Shown here: positions 31,005 to 44,019 of the stretch, piece after piece
Position numbering within the stretch: the stretch's first letter is position 1
Layout of the letters: each line of letters begins with the position of its first letter
NCBI GenBank assembly: GCA_015143295.1
Contig: CM026565.1
Location: 13,142,041-13,206,040 of the forward strand
Reading direction: 5' to 3'
Source: Tetracentron sinense
Lineage: Eukaryota > Streptophyta > Magnoliopsida > Trochodendrales > Trochodendraceae
Length of the DNA stretch: 64,000 bases
Notes under the pieces: model-generated
What the model was told of the DNA's origin: nothing
Seen by the model: only the letters and a program-made list of their open reading frames with translations
Database searches by the model: none
Translations under genes and position numbers: made by a program

Positions 31005-34000
31005 ATTTCGATGTCGTTTCTTCTAATGCGTGTATTTTGACCCAACCTAAGTGTGGGAATTCAATTTGATGGAATCCAAGGTTGTTTGCAAAATTTAGGC
31101 ACCGAGAGGCTCGAAATCTATACTTAGAAAGTATACTTCGGCCCAAACCTACTCATGAGAACAAAATCAAAACCGGTGGTCGGATTTCGATGGTCATTTT
31201 TCTAACACTTGTATTTCGACCCAACCTAAGTGTGGGAAATCGTTTCGATTGAATCTCAGATCGTTTGCCAGATTTGGGCACCGAGAGGCTCGAAATTCGT
31301 ACTTAGAAATTATACCTCGGCCAAAAGCTACAAACCCGTACAAAATCCAAACCTGTGATCGCATTTCAATTTCATTTCTTCTAATGCGTGTATTTCGATC
31401 CAACCTATAGGTGGAATTCGTTTCGATAGAATCTGAGGACGTTTGCTCGATATGTGCACCGAGAGGCCGAAATCCATACTTCGAAAATATTCTTCGTCCT
31501 AAACCTAAAAAAGTGCACCACATCCAAATCGGGGGTCTGATTTCGATGTTGTTTCTTCTAATGCGTGTATTTTGACCCAACCTAAGTGTGGGAATTCGTT
31601 TCAACAGAATCCGAGGTTGCTAGTCCGATTTGGGCACCAAGAGGCCGAAATCCACACTTAGAAACTATACTTCGGCCCAAACCTAAAAAAGTGCACATCC
31701 AAACTGGGGGTCATGTCTTGATGTCGTTTCTTCTCACCCGTATATTTTGACCCGACCTAAGTGTGGGAATTCGTTTCAATGGAATCAGAGGTCGCTAACC
31801 CGATTTGGGCAACGAGAGGCCGAAATCCATATTTAGAAACTATACTTCGGCCTAAACCTAATAAACTGCACCAAATGGAAACTGCTTATTGGATTTCCAT
31901 GACGATTCTTCTAACGCGGGTATTTCGACCCAACCATTGTGTAGGAAATCATTTCAATGGAACCCGAGGTCTTTTACTCGATTCGGGCACGAGAGGCCCG
32001 AAATTCATACTTAGAAAGTATACTTCGGCCTAAACCTACAAACGTGCCCCAAATCCAAACCTGTCAATGGATTTCGAAGTCTTTTGTTCTAACTCGTGTA
32101 TTCCGACCCAACCTAAGTGTGGGAATTCATTTCGATAGAATACGAGGTCGTTTGTCCGATTAGTGCACCCTGAGGCCGAAATCCATATTTAGAAAGTATA
32201 TTTCGTCCTAAACCTAAAAATGTGCACCACATCTAAACCAAGGGTCGGATTTCGATGCCGTTTCTTATAACACATGTTTTTCGACCCAACCTAAGTGTGG
32301 GAATTCGAGTTGAAGGAATCTAAGGTCGTTTGCAAAATTTAGGCACCAAGAGGCTCGAAATCTATACTTAGAAAGTATACTTCGGCCTAAACCTACAAAT
32401 GAGAAGAAAATCAAAACCGGTGGTCAAATTTCGATGGCCATTTTTCTAACGCTTGTATTTCAACCCAACCTAAGTGTGGGAAATCGTTTCAATTGAATCC
32501 CATATCGTTTTCCAGATTTGGGCACCGAGAGGCTCGAAATTCCTACTTAGAAAGTATACCTGGGCCAAAAGCTACAAACCCGCACAAAATACAAACCTGT
32601 GATCGCATTTCAATTTCATTTCTTCTAACGCGTGTATTTCGATCCAACCTAAGGGTGGAATTCGTTTCGATAGAATCCGAGGACGTTTGCTCGAATATGT
32701 GCACCGAGAGGCCGAAATCCATACTTAGAAAATATTCTTCGTCCTAAACATAAAAAAGTGCACCACATCCAAACTGGGGGTCATGTTTTGATGTCGTTTC
32801 TTCTCACGTGTGTATTTCGACCCGACTTAAGTGTGGGAATTCGTTTCAATGGAATCCGAGGTCGCTAACCTGATTTGGGCACCGAGAGGCCGAAATCCAT
32901 ACTTCGAAACTATACTTCGGCCTAAACCTAAAAAAGTGCACCAAATGCAAACCGCTTATTGGATTTCGATGACGATTCTTCTAACGCAGGTTTTTCGACC
33001 CAACCATTGTGTAGGAAATCATTTCAATGGAACCTGAGGTCTTTTACTCGATTTGGGCACGGGAGGCCCGAAATTCATACTTAGAAAGTATACTTCGGCC
33101 TAAACTTACAAACGCGCACCAAATCAAAACCTGTGAACGGATTTCGAAGTCATTTGTTCTAACGCGTGCATTCCGATCGAAACTAAGTGTGGGAATTCAT
33201 TTTGATAGAATACGAGGTCGGTTTGACCGATTAGTGCACCCTGAGGCCGAAATCCATATTTAGAAAGTTTATTTCATCCTAAACCTAAAAATGTGCACCA
33301 CATCCAAAACAAGGGTCGGATTTCGATGCCGTTTCTTATAACGCATGTTTTTCGACCCAACCTAAGTATGGGAATTCGATTTGATAGAATCCAAGGTCGT
33401 TTGCAAAATTTAGGCACCGAGAGGCTCGAAATCTATACTTAGAAAGTATACTTCGACCTAAACCTACAAATGAGAAGAAAATCAAAACCGGTGGTCGAAT
33501 TTCGAGGGCCATTTTTCAAACGCTTGTATTTCGCCCCAACCTAAGTGTGGGAAATCGTTTCGATTGAATCCCAGATCGTCTACCAGATTTGGGCACCGAG
33601 AGGCTCAAAATTTGTACTTAGAAGGTATACCTTGGCCCAAACCTACAAACCCGCACAAAATCAAAACCGGAGATCGCATTTCAATTTCATTTCTTCTAAT
33701 GTGTATATTTCGATCCAACCTAAGGGTGGAATTCGTTTTGATAGAATCCGAGGTCGTTAGCTCGATTTGTACACCGAGAGGCCGAAATCCATACATAGAA
33801 AATATTCTTCGTCCGAAACCTAAAAAAGTGCACCACATCCACATCGGGTGTCTGATTTCGATGTCGTTTCTTCTAATGCTACTATTTTGACCCAACCTAA
33901 GTGTGGGAATTCGATTTCATGGAATCCAAGGTTGTTTGCAAAATTTAGGCACCGAGAGGCTCGAAATTTATACTTAGAAAGTATACTTCGGCCTAAACCT

Positions 34001-37000
34001 ACAAATGAGAACAAAATCAAAACCGGTGGTCGAATTTCGATGGCCATTTTTCTAACGTTTGTATTTCGACCCAACCTAAGTGTGGGAAATCATTTCGATT
34101 GAATCCCAGATCATTTGCCAGATTTGGGCACCGAGAGGCTCGAAATTCGTACTTAGAAAGCATACCTCGTCCAAAAGCTACAAACCCGCACAAAATCCAA
34201 ACCTGTGATCGCATTTCAATTTAATTTCTTCTAACTCGTGTATTTCGATCCAACCTAAGGGTGGAATTCGTTTCGATAGAATCCGAGGACGTTTGCTCGA
34301 TGTACACCGAGAGGTCGAAATCCATACTTAGAAAATATTCTTCGTCCTAAACTCAAAAAAGTGCACCACATCCAAATCGGGGGTCTGATTTCGATGTCAT
34401 TTCTTCTAATGTGTGTATTTTGACCCAACCTAAGTGTGGGAATTCGTTTCAACAGAATCCGAGGTCGCTAGTCCGATTTGGGCACCAAGAGGCCGAAATC
34501 TACACTTAGAAACTATACTTCGGCCTAAACAAAAAAAAGTGCACCACATCCAAACTGGGGGTCATGTTTCGATGTCGTTTCTTCTCACGCGTGTATTATC
34601 CATCTAAGTGTGGGAATTCGTTTCAATGGAATCCGAGGTCGCTAACCCGATTTGGGCACCAAGAGGCCGAAATCCATACTTAGAAACTATACTTCGGCCT
34701 AAACCTAAAAAAGTGCACCAAATGCAAACCGCTTATTGGATTTCGATGACGATTCTTCTAACGCGCACCAAATGCAAACCTGTGAACGGAATTCGAAGTC
34801 ATTTATTCTAATGCGTGTATTCCGATCCAACCTAAGTGTGGGAATTCATTTCGATAGAATACGAGGTCGTTTGCCCGATTAGTGCACCGTGAGGCCGAAA
34901 TCCATATTTAGAAAGTATATTTCGTCCTAAACCTCAAAATGTGTACCACATCCAAACAAGGGGTCGGATTTCGATGCCGTTTCTTATAATGCATGTTTTT
35001 CGACCCAACTTAAGTGTGGGAATTCGATTTGATGGAATCCAAGCTCGTTTGCAAAGTTTAGGCACTGAGAGGCTCGAAATCTATACTTAGGAAGTATACT
35101 TCAGCCTAAACCTACAAATGTGAAAAAAATCAAAACCGGTGGTCAAATTTCGATGGCCATTATTCTAACGGTTGTATTTCGACCCAACCTAGGTGTCGGA
35201 AATTGTTTCGATTGAATCGCAGATCGTTTGCCATATTTGCGCACCGAGAGGCTCGAAATGCGTGCTTAGAATGTATACCTCGGCCTAAACCTACAAACCC
35301 GCAAAAATCAAAACCGGTGATCGCATTTCAATTTCATTTCTTCTAATGCGTATATTTCGATCCAACCTAAGGGTGGAATTCGTTTTGATAGAATCTGAGG
35401 TCGTTAGCTCGATTTGTGCACCGAGAGGCCGAAATCCATACTTAGAAATTATACTTCGACCTAAACCTCAAACAGTTCACTACATCCAAACTGGGGGTCT
35501 GATTTCGATGTCGCTTCTTCCAACGCGTGTATTTTGACCCAACCTAAGTGTGAGAATTCATTTCAACGGAATCCGTGGTCGCTAGCCCAATTTAGGCATC
35601 GAGAGGCCGAAATCCATACTTAGAAACTATAGTTCGGTCGAAACCTAAAAAAGTGCACTAAAGGCAAACCGCGGGTTTGATTTCGATGCCGATTCTTCTA
35701 ACGCGGGTATTTCGACTCAACCTTTGTGTGGGAAATCATTTCGATGGAATCCGAGGTCGTTTGCCCGATTTGGGCATCGAGAGGCCCGAAATTCATACTT
35801 AGAAAGTATACTTCGGCCTAAGCCTACAAACGCACACCAAATCCAAACCCATGATCGGATTCCGATGTCATTTATTCTAACGTGTGTAATTCGATCCAAC
35901 CTATGTGTAGAATTCATTTCAATAGAATCCGAGGCCGTTTGCCCGATTTATGCACCGAGAGGCCGAAATCCATACTTAGAAAGTATACTTTGTCCTAAAC
36001 CTAAAAATGTGCACCACCTCCTAACCGGGGATTGGATTTCGTTGTCGTTTCTTCTAATGCCTATATATCGACCCAACCTGAGTGTGGGAATTCGATTTGA
36101 TGGAATCCAAGGTGGTTTGCAAAATTTAGGCATTGAGAGGCTCGAAATCTATACTTAGAAAGTATACTTCAGCCTAAACCTACAAATGAGAAGAAAATCA
36201 AAATGGGTGGTCGAATTTCGATGGCCATTTTTCTAACGCTTGTATTTCGACCCAACCGAGGTGTGGGAAATTGTTTCGATTGAATCCCAGATCGTTTCCT
36301 AGATTTGCGCATCGAGAGGCTCGAAATTCGTACTTAGAATGTATACATCGGCCTAAACCTACAAACCCGCACAAAATCAAAACCGGTGATCGCATTTCAA
36401 TTTCATTTCTTCTAATGCGTATATTTCGATCCAACCTAAGGGTGGAATTCGTTTTGATAGAATCTGAGGTCGTTAGCTCAATTTGTGCACCGAGAGGCCG
36501 AAATCCATACTTAGAAAATATATTTCGACTTAAACCTCAAACAGTTCACTACATCCAAACTGGGGGTCTGATTTCGATGTCGCTTCTTCCAACGCGTGTA
36601 TTTTGACCCAACCTAAGTGTGGGAATTCGTTTCAACGGAATCCGAGGTCGCTAGCCCAATTTGGGCATCGAGATGCCGAAATCCGTACTTAGAAACTATA
36701 CTTCGGCCTAAACCTAAAAAAGTGCACCAAAGGGAAACCGCGGGTTGGATTTTGATGCCGATAGTTCTAACGCGGATATTTCGACCCAACCTTTGTGTGG
36801 GAAATCATTTCAATGGAATCCAAGATCGTTTGCCTGATTTGGCCATCGAGAGGCCCGAAATTCATACTTAGAAACTATACCTCGGCCTAAACATACAAAC
36901 GCGCACCAAATCCAAACCCATGATTGGATTCCGATGTCATCTGTTCTAACGTGTGTAATTCGATCCAACCTATGTGTAGAATTCATTTCGATAGAATCCG

Positions 37001-37302
37001 AGGTCGTTTGCCCGATTTATGCACCAAGAGGCTAAAATCCATACTTAGAAAGTATACTTTGTCCTAAACCTAAAAATGTGCACCACCTCCTAACCGTGGA
37101 TTGGACTTCGATGTTGTTTCTTCTAATGCCTGTATATCGACCAAACCTGAGTGTGGGAATTCGTTTTGTTGTAATCCGAGGTCGTTTCCCAGATGTAGTC
37201 GCCAAGAGGCTCGAAATCAATACTTAGAAAGTATACTTCGGCCTAAACATACAAACCCGCACAAAATTCAAACTTGTGATCGCATTTCAATGTCTTTTCT
37301 TT
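31005..37302. repeat. Satellite block S2 with seven-monomer higher-order repeat
   Basis: About 35 monomers of about 178 bp. Seven types (here A-G) recur in order. A is marked by AACCGGTGGT followed by GGCC(A)TTTTTCTAACG, B by GATCGCATTTCAATTTCATT, C by GGGGGTCTGATTTCGATGTC, D by GGGGGTCATGTTTCGATG, E by CGATTCTTCTAACGCGGGTA, F by CGGATTTCGAAGTCATTTG and G by TTTCTTATAACGCATG. The A marker begins at 31171, 32415, 33486, 34021, 35134 and 36202. These steps of 1244, 1071, 535, 1113 and 1068 bp fit full or shortened versions of the seven-mer. Open frames here rotate between frames from one monomer to the next and are not genes. Confidence 0.95.
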
Positions 37303-37516
37303 TGTAGCACCCCGAACATTTCTATACTTAATGGGTACCACTTTCGTAGCCAATTGGCCTTCCACGTAGTCTAATTAATAAATATGGGTGAAATTTGAAA
37401 TTCTGACATGTCAGAAATGTTAATTTTCAAAAGATGAATCTAACGCAAGTTAAATCGTCGAAAACCGACGAACGAGTCAAAAGATATGGCCAAAATAGTT
37501 GGGACCTGCAGAGAAC

Positions 37517-37742
37517 CGATCGCTCGGTCAAACGTAGAGATCGATCGGTTCACAACCGATCGCTCGGTCATTATTAGTGATCGATCAGTGCAAAACCGAT
37601 CGATCGAAGGCTATTGACTGGTTAACTTTTTTGTATGGGGAAATTTTCCAGAGAGTATGTTTTTTACCGATCGATTGGACAAGAACACCGATCGCTCGGT
37701 AGGCAACCGATCGATCGGTCATAACCGCCGATCGCTCGGTCT
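37517..37742 (+). promoter_or_regulatory. palindrome cluster in family B LTR U3
   Basis: Eight ACCGATCGATCGGT-type sites (several as ACCGATCGCTCGGT), split by the conserved spacer containing GGGGAAATTTTCCAGAGAGT. Position and layout match family A although the rest of the LTR has diverged. Confidence 0.5.
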
Positions 37743-38697
37743 ATCGCGTTTTGCAGAAATTTCAGTAAGGGCTTTTTCGTCTTTTGGGCGTTAAACCCTT
37801 ACCAATAAAGGCTTGCTCGAGCCTTTAGGGCTTCACTCACTATACTTAGAAGGTTTTGAGAGATAGAAAGAGAGGAGAAGGTTAGGTTTTCCTTTTGGGA
37901 AGAAATCAAGAGTTTGGATTGCCAAGATTTGTTCCAAGGCTTGGATTCTTCAAATCCAAGGTTCAACTCGGGAGGAGCATGTTCTCAAGCTAAAGCGGCG
38001 TTCTCCAAGGTATTTTCAAGAGGCTTTCTTCCTCCACTCAAGCTTTCTTCATGCAAGGGTCCTCCTTCTTCCAAGTTGGAGCTTCAATCAAGGTTTACAC
38101 CCAAGATCAAGCCTTGATTCAAGGTTAGTACACTCTACTAACTTCCCTAGCAATAACCTAGGTTTTCACTCTTGATATTATGCTTTCTTTCCTTATAAAA
38201 CGTATTACCTTCACTAAATATAAACAAGATAAGAAAAAGGTTCGAATGTCTGGATGGGATGTGGATTGTGGCGATTGGATGCCGTTGGATGTGGATGTGA
38301 TGTGTGAAATAGAAAATGGTGGATGGGCATTCTATAAATAATGAACATACCAAGATGATTGATGGAAAATATGCGCTAAAAAGGGTAAAGAAAAACTACT
38401 AAAAATGTTGCACACCGGATGTTTGTAATATGCCTAAACCAATAATAAATTAATTTAATAAAGGAAATGGATGTAAGCCCTATGTAATTGTTCTTGTAAA
38501 TGATGACTCGACCAAATGCTATGTTGATCACCTAAATGCTTACATGTTATACTATGAATTGAAATGTGATGCGATATTCCTCTTGTTACATGTGTTCCCA
38601 TGATTGTCACTATTGGCACGCACGCGAGCACGCTTGTGTGCATGAACCGAGTTTTCAATAGCATATGCATTAATAAATCAACAAGAAAACATTACAT

Positions 38698-39046
38698 ATC
38701 AAGGAGGTTGGTAGCCCAGGGGTATTCGGGTACTAGCCTTTAGCTCACAAGAAAACTGAAAATACTACCTGTCAAGGAGGTTGGTAGCCCAGGGATATTC
38801 GGGTACTAGCCTCTGGCTCAGAAAAAAACTAAATAAGAACACTAAAAGCTACTATATGTCAAGGAGGTTGGTAGCCCAAGGATATTCGGGTACTACCCTC
38901 GGGCTCACAAGAAAATCATATGTCAAGGAGGTTGGCAGCCCAGAGAGGTTCTGGTGCTAGCCTCTAGCTCATAAGTGAAGAAAAATATTACATGTCAAGG
39001 AGGTTGGCAGCCCAGGGATGTTCGGGTGCTAGCCTCTGGCTCACAA
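38698..39046 (+). repeat. family B LTR minisatellite (five copies)
   Basis: Five copies of a 65-90-bp unit starting TCAAGGAGGTTGGTAGCCCA and ending CTAGCCTCTGGCTCAC. Units begin near 38698, 38777, 38858, 38922 and 38993. Confidence 0.85.
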
Positions 39047-39323
39047 GTATACAAGATGATGAAAGGACACGCATGTATGATTTTCACAAGCAAGACCGAG
39101 ACATGAAACGAGTTTTCAAGCATGAGCTTTATCTACGTTTTCGCATTCATGCAGGCAACTCATGATAATGATATTGTTCTTGTTCAATACCATTTATCTA
39201 ATGATGCTACTATTGATTTAAATCGATACATTGTATTTTGTTCATTCTTGTTATGCTTCTATTATTTCTATGGTTTGCTAATAGTTTGTATTCGCTGAGT
39301 ATTTCATGTTCAGCCGTACTTTC

Positions 39324-39443
39324 ATGTCGGTAGGTACTGAGGAAGCCCTCGACCCTGAGCCTTGGGTCGAGAAAGAGTATGTAGAGGAGAGGAACCCTTC
39401 TATCCCGTCACAGTCTCAGGCAGATAGAGACCTCAACGTGTGA
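39324..39443 (+). CDS. short acidic LTR-encoded frame, family B (39 codons)
   Basis: ATG at 39324 to TGA at 39441-39443, 39 residues. It has N-terminus MSVGTEEALDPE, core PWVEKEYVEERNPS and a polar C-terminal part SQSQADRDLNV. Length, start context (ATGTCGG-TAGGT) and core match family A, but the flanks of the core have diverged. A G-T-tolerant stem (GCTGAG...TTCAGC-type) precedes it. Confidence 0.45.
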   Translation: MSVGTEEALDPEPWVEKEYVEERNPSIPSQSQADRDLNV

Positions 39444-39753
39444 TCGTACCTCGACTACTGTTAAGGGGAGAGTACGAGAGGGTCCTTTGGTGTATTTTGA
39501 CATTTTGATAGGTGGGTCTGTCCACCTTAGAATTTGATATGTATTGTGTATATGTTTCACTTGGAATACTATTTTGGAACTTTAGAAGAAAAGAAAAAGT
39601 TAGTTTACACTCCTGCATATATGTTTAACTTCCGCGCTATGATTATTATCCTTATTGTATTGTGTTAGCCACGTTACTTCAGGATGGTTTGGCAGGTACG
39701 TATAGTCACACCTAAATTTCCCTTAACTCCTAGGGGTATTTTGGGGCGCGACA

Positions 39754-40082
39754 GAGGTGGTATCCGAGCCCTAGGCATTAGAGTCCCTAGGGTCACTTGA
39801 TATCATGATTGAATAAGGCAATAGGTGTTATGAACGAGTTGTATTCCAAGTATAGACTAACAACAGTTAGTCTTAGTCAAAATAGGTTGAACTTCAACTA
39901 AACTTAGAGTCCTACGCTAGGAACACGGATTGTATGTTATGATATTGTATGGTATACCATACGTGCATTATTTGTGCTTAGTGAATATGCTAGATGAATA
40001 TGTATTGAGTGAAGTGTGAAACTATTTCTAAAATGCGTATCCAAGTTAGATTCATGTTGTATTGTCGTTTTCAGGAGAAATC
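39754..40082 (+). other. leader with primer binding site
   Basis: TGGTATCCGAGC at 39758-39769, then about 310 bp of non-coding leader before the gag ATG at 40083. Confidence 0.75.
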
Positions 40083-41183
40083 ATGAGACGCAATACCCGG
40101 GGTCCCGGATACAACACTCGGGGAAATGAAAGTGATGCTCCACCAGGTGATGATTAACCCGATTTTGCCCAAGCCTTTGCTTCAATAGCCGAGACTTTGG
40201 CTATGCTAGCGGCATGGCAACCGGCTACTACTACGAATTCCGCACTTATACCCGCTCCTCCTAATCGAGCTCAAGCTGGAATAGAGGTTTTTCAGAGGAT
40301 GAGACCTCCAGCATTTTATGGGAGTATTGACCCGCTTATTGCCGAAGGATGGATTCGGCAATTAGAAAAGATATCTTCGGTGTTAGCGCCTACTGAGGCG
40401 GAAAGGGTTACTTGGGCCACCTTCATGCTTGAAGGTGAGGCCGATCATTGGTGGAAGTCCGCACTCAGGACCCGGGAGTTGGCCCGACAGGGTCAAGACT
40501 GGAGTTGGGTAGAATTCAAGCACGTCTTCAACAAGAAATACTTCCCAATAAGCATGAAAGAGAAGATGGAAGTTGATTTCATTACCTTGGAGCAAGATAA
40601 TATGTCCTTAGCGGCTTATGAAGCGAAGTTCTTGGAGTTATCTCGATTTGCTCCATATATGATAGCTACCGAGGCCATGAAAGCTCGAAAATTTGAGAGG
40701 GGTCTAAAGGCCTACCTCAAGGATCGAGTCTCAATGTTTAGACATGAGACATATTCAGAAGTTGTGGATAAGACACTTTTGGCCGAATAAAACTCCGAGG
40801 AGTTCTTCAAAAGAAGAGGAATGGAGAAAGGACAGTCAAGCAGTTCAGGGGAGAAGAGAGCAAGGACTAGCTCGTATCAGTCCGTAGGGCCGGCTCAGTC
40901 ACAGAGGATGTATTCGACACCACAGGCTCCCCGTCCTTATACTCCACCGACTTTTCGCCTGGCTTTTTCTCATGCTCCTCGCCCCGCAGTTACTCAGGCT
41001 ACGGGATATGCTCGTCCCAACTATTTGTACGATATCTGCACCCTTTGTGGAAGGAGGCATCCAGCGGGGGAATGCCGGAGGGCTACCGGAAGTTGCTATC
41101 ATTGTGGTGACCAAGGCCACATTGTTCGAGATTGTCCTCGATGTCAATTGCCAGCTCAATCTCAAGGTACGCAAGAATTCTAG
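40083..41183 (+). pseudogene. gag of family B element
   Basis: N-terminus MRRNTRGPGYNTRGNESD, then the capsid core (EVFQRMRPPAFYGSIDPL, ATFMLEGEADHWWKSALR, WSWVEFKHVFNKKYFP). A Ser/Pro-rich linker and the zinc knuckle CYHCGDQGHIVRDC (about 41094-41135) follow. It resembles family A gag throughout. The region is broken. Confidence 0.85.
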
Positions 41184-41275
41184 AGTTTTAAGTTGTGTAT
41201 AATTTCCATTATATGATGAGTGGTTATTTATACCAGGGGTTACCTATGTATGATGTATGTCCTATTTGAAATCTA

Positions 41276-41692
41276 TTGATGTTTGTGTTTAATCGCACAG
41301 GCGCCTTATTAGTGAACGAGTGTCTCGCCCGATTGTTGATTGACACAGGATCCACTCACTCCTTTGTTTCACCCAGTTTCGCAAAGGAATTTTCGACTGA
41401 GGCTACTCCGTTAGAGCGGGAGTTGACCATTGCAACTCCGCTTGGCAAGTCGGTTGATATGGATAAAATTTATAGAGATTGTGTGGTTCAAGTGGGGGAG
41501 AATGAACTATTAGCCGATCTCATTGTCCTAGATTTCCAAGACTTGGATTTCGATGTCATCCTAGGAACGGATTGGTTATCAAACCACAACGGGCATGTTG
41601 CATGTTTTGAAAAGATGGTGAACTTCAAGCTGGAAGGGGGTAAGCCTTTTCACTTTCGAGGATTGAGAGAAAAGGACATGCTCGCCTCGTAG
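41276..41692 (+). pseudogene. aspartic protease of family B element
   Basis: LARLLIDTGSTHSFVSPSFA contains the DTGS catalytic motif. DVILGTDWLSNHNG is the C-terminal signature of gypsy proteases. The stretch between them carries VDMDKIYRDCVVQVG, as in internal region 2. Confidence 0.85.
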
Positions 41693-41694
41693 TT

Positions 41695-43020
41695 TTGAGC
41701 ATAGCAAACCCAGAGGCACCAAACTCCTCGGCCATTCCAGTCATGAGTGAGTTCTTAGATGTGTTTCGGGAAGAATTTCCCGGATTGCCTCCTGATAGAG
41801 AGATCGAGTTTGCTATAGAGCTTACTCTAGGCACAGCTCCGATTTCAATGGCACCGTATAGAATGGCCCCAATAGAGCTTGAAGAGTTGAAGAAACAAAT
41901 TGAGGAGTTACAACAACTTGGTTTCATCCAACCAAGTGTCTCGCCATGGGGAGCTCCGGTCCTCTTTGTAAAGAAGAAGGACGGGTCGATGAGGATGTGC
42001 ATAGACTACCGTCAGCTGAACAAGGTCACTATCAAAAATCGTTATCCCTTGCATCGGATAGACGATTTATTTAACCAACTGCAGGGAGCAAAATTTTTTT
42101 CCAAAATTGATCTTAGGTCGGGGTATCATCAGATAAAGATTAAGGTGGAAGATGTTCCGAAAACGGCTTTTAGGACTCGATATGGGCACTACGAGTTCCT
42201 TGTCATGCCTTTTGGGCTTACGAATGCACCGGCGGCGTTCATGGATCTGATGAACCGGGTGTTCCGATCGTACTTGGATCGATGTGTGATTGTGTTCATA
42301 GATAACATTTTGGTGTATTCCCAGACACGGCAAGATCATGCACGAGACCTCTGCCTTGCTCTGGAGATGTTGAGAGAGCATAGGCTATATGTCAAATTGA
42401 GTAAGTGCGAATTCTGGTTAGAGAAGGTAGAATTTCTCGGCCACGAAGTGTCAACTGAGGGCATTTCAGTAGACCCGGCAAAGATAGAGGCAGTTATGAG
42501 TTGGGAGAGGCCCAAGAACGTCACTGAGATACGAAGTTTCCTTGGATTAGCGGGCGACTACCGGAGATTTGTGGAGGGATTTTCCAGTTTGGCTGCACCT
42601 CTCACTTACCTGATAAGGAAGAATGCTTAGTTTAGTTGGAGTGACAAATGCGAAGTGAATTTTCAAGAGTTGAAGAAACGCCTCACCACGGCCCCCGTCC
42701 TTACTGTGCCATCCGGGCATGGTGGTTAGAAGGCGTATAGCGATGTTTCGCACATCGGACTTGGGTGTGTCCTCATGTAGCATAAGAAAGTCATTATGCA
42801 TCAAGGCAACTGAAAGAGCATGAAAAGAATTACCCCAAGGCAACTGAAGGAGCATGAAAAGAATTACCCCACTCACGACTTGGATCTTGCTGCGGTCGTG
42901 TTTGCACTCAAGATTTGGCGCCAATACCTTTACGGGTAGAGTTCTATGTGTTCACAGATCACAAGAGTCTCAAGTACCTCTTTTCCCAAAAGGAACAAAA
43001 TTTGCGGCAACAGTATTAGA
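41695..43020 (+). pseudogene. reverse transcriptase and RNase H of family B element
   Basis: RT motifs in order: [73 protein letters not shown], the catalytic-loop region [14 protein letters not shown], and [18 protein letters not shown]. RNase H signals follow toward 43020. The region is broken. Confidence 0.85.
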
Positions 43021-44019
43021 TGGAATTCTTGAAAGATTACGAGTGCACCATCCAATATCACCCAAGAAAAGCGAACGTAGTGGCTGATGCTTTGAGTAGA
43101 AGACCTCCGGATCTATTGGCTCACATGTTGGTGCGGGAATGGAAACTGTGGCAAGATTTGGCAAATCTGGACATCAGTGCGAATGATTCTGTCAACAGTC
43201 CTGTCTTGACCAATGTCACGGTTCGGCCGTACATTATAGATTTGATCCAAGAGTATCAAGCCACGGATGCTGACTTGTTGGCTTTCCGAGATAAGGAAGT
43301 TGCCAAGGGTAGTAAGGACTTCTCTCTCACTAGCCAGGGCGCTATTACATTCAAGGGAAGACTTTGTGTCCCAGCCAAAGCAGATCTTCGGAGAGAGATT
43401 ATGGATGAAGCTCACCGATCCAAGTATACAGTGCATCCCGGGGGTACAAAGATGTATTGGAACCTCAAGAGGCACTTTTGGTAGCAAAACATGAAGAGGG
43501 AGGTTGCGGAGTACGTGGCACGGTGTTTGGTGTACCAACAGGTGAAAGCAAAGGACTTGATACCGATAGGACTTTTACAGTCTCTCCCTATTCCCGAGTG
43601 GAAATGGGAACACATCTCCATGGACGTCATTGTGGGATTGCCAAAGACAGTTCGAAAGACCGATGCTATATGGGTTGTTGTTGACAGACTCACGAAGTCC
43701 GCCCATTTCTTACCGTACCGAACTACTTTCAATTCAAATCAGTTGGCTGCATTGTATATCAAAGAGATAGTCCGGTTACACGGGGTGCCAGTGAGCATTG
43801 TGTCGGATCGGGACCCGAGATTCACGTCCAGGTTTTGGAAAAGTTTTCAAGGGGCAATGGGTTCCCGGTTAGACTTTAGCACAGCTTTCCATCCACAGAC
43901 GGATGGGCAAACCGAGCGAGTGAATCAGATTATCGAAGACATGTTCCGTGCATGTATCCTAGACTTTAAGGGAAGTTGGGAAGATCACCTACCTTTGGTA
44001 GAATTCGCCTACAACAATA
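43020..44019 (+). pseudogene. integrase of family B element
   Basis: Starts with DYECTIQYHPRKANVVADAL (RNase H/integrase linker typical of gypsy), then the zinc region HRSKYTVHPGGTKMYWNL. The catalytic core carries WEHISMDVIVGLPKT, DAIWVVVDRLTKSAHFLPY, VSIVSDRDPRFTSRFWKSF and AFHPQTDGQTERVNQIIEDM. It ends at the start of the partial LTR. The region is broken. Confidence 0.85.

Larger units (their letters stand above)
37303..39753 (+). repeat. 5' LTR, Tekay-like family B (2451 bp)
   Basis: TG...CA ends. Left to right it has a conserved U3 block, palindrome cluster (37517-37742), a GAGCCTTTAGGGCT block at about 37817, an A/T-rich middle, five-copy minisatellite (38698-39046), acidic frame (39324-39443) and terminus. 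The primer site TGGTATCCGAGC lies four bases beyond the end and differs by one base from the family A site. Confidence 0.9.

Noticed and set aside
37794-38117. Plus-strand open frame in the family B LTR downstream of the palindromes
   Set aside because: It is Ser/Phe/Lys-rich low-complexity translation, not conserved in the LTR at 10931-15033, unlike the acidic frame further downstream.
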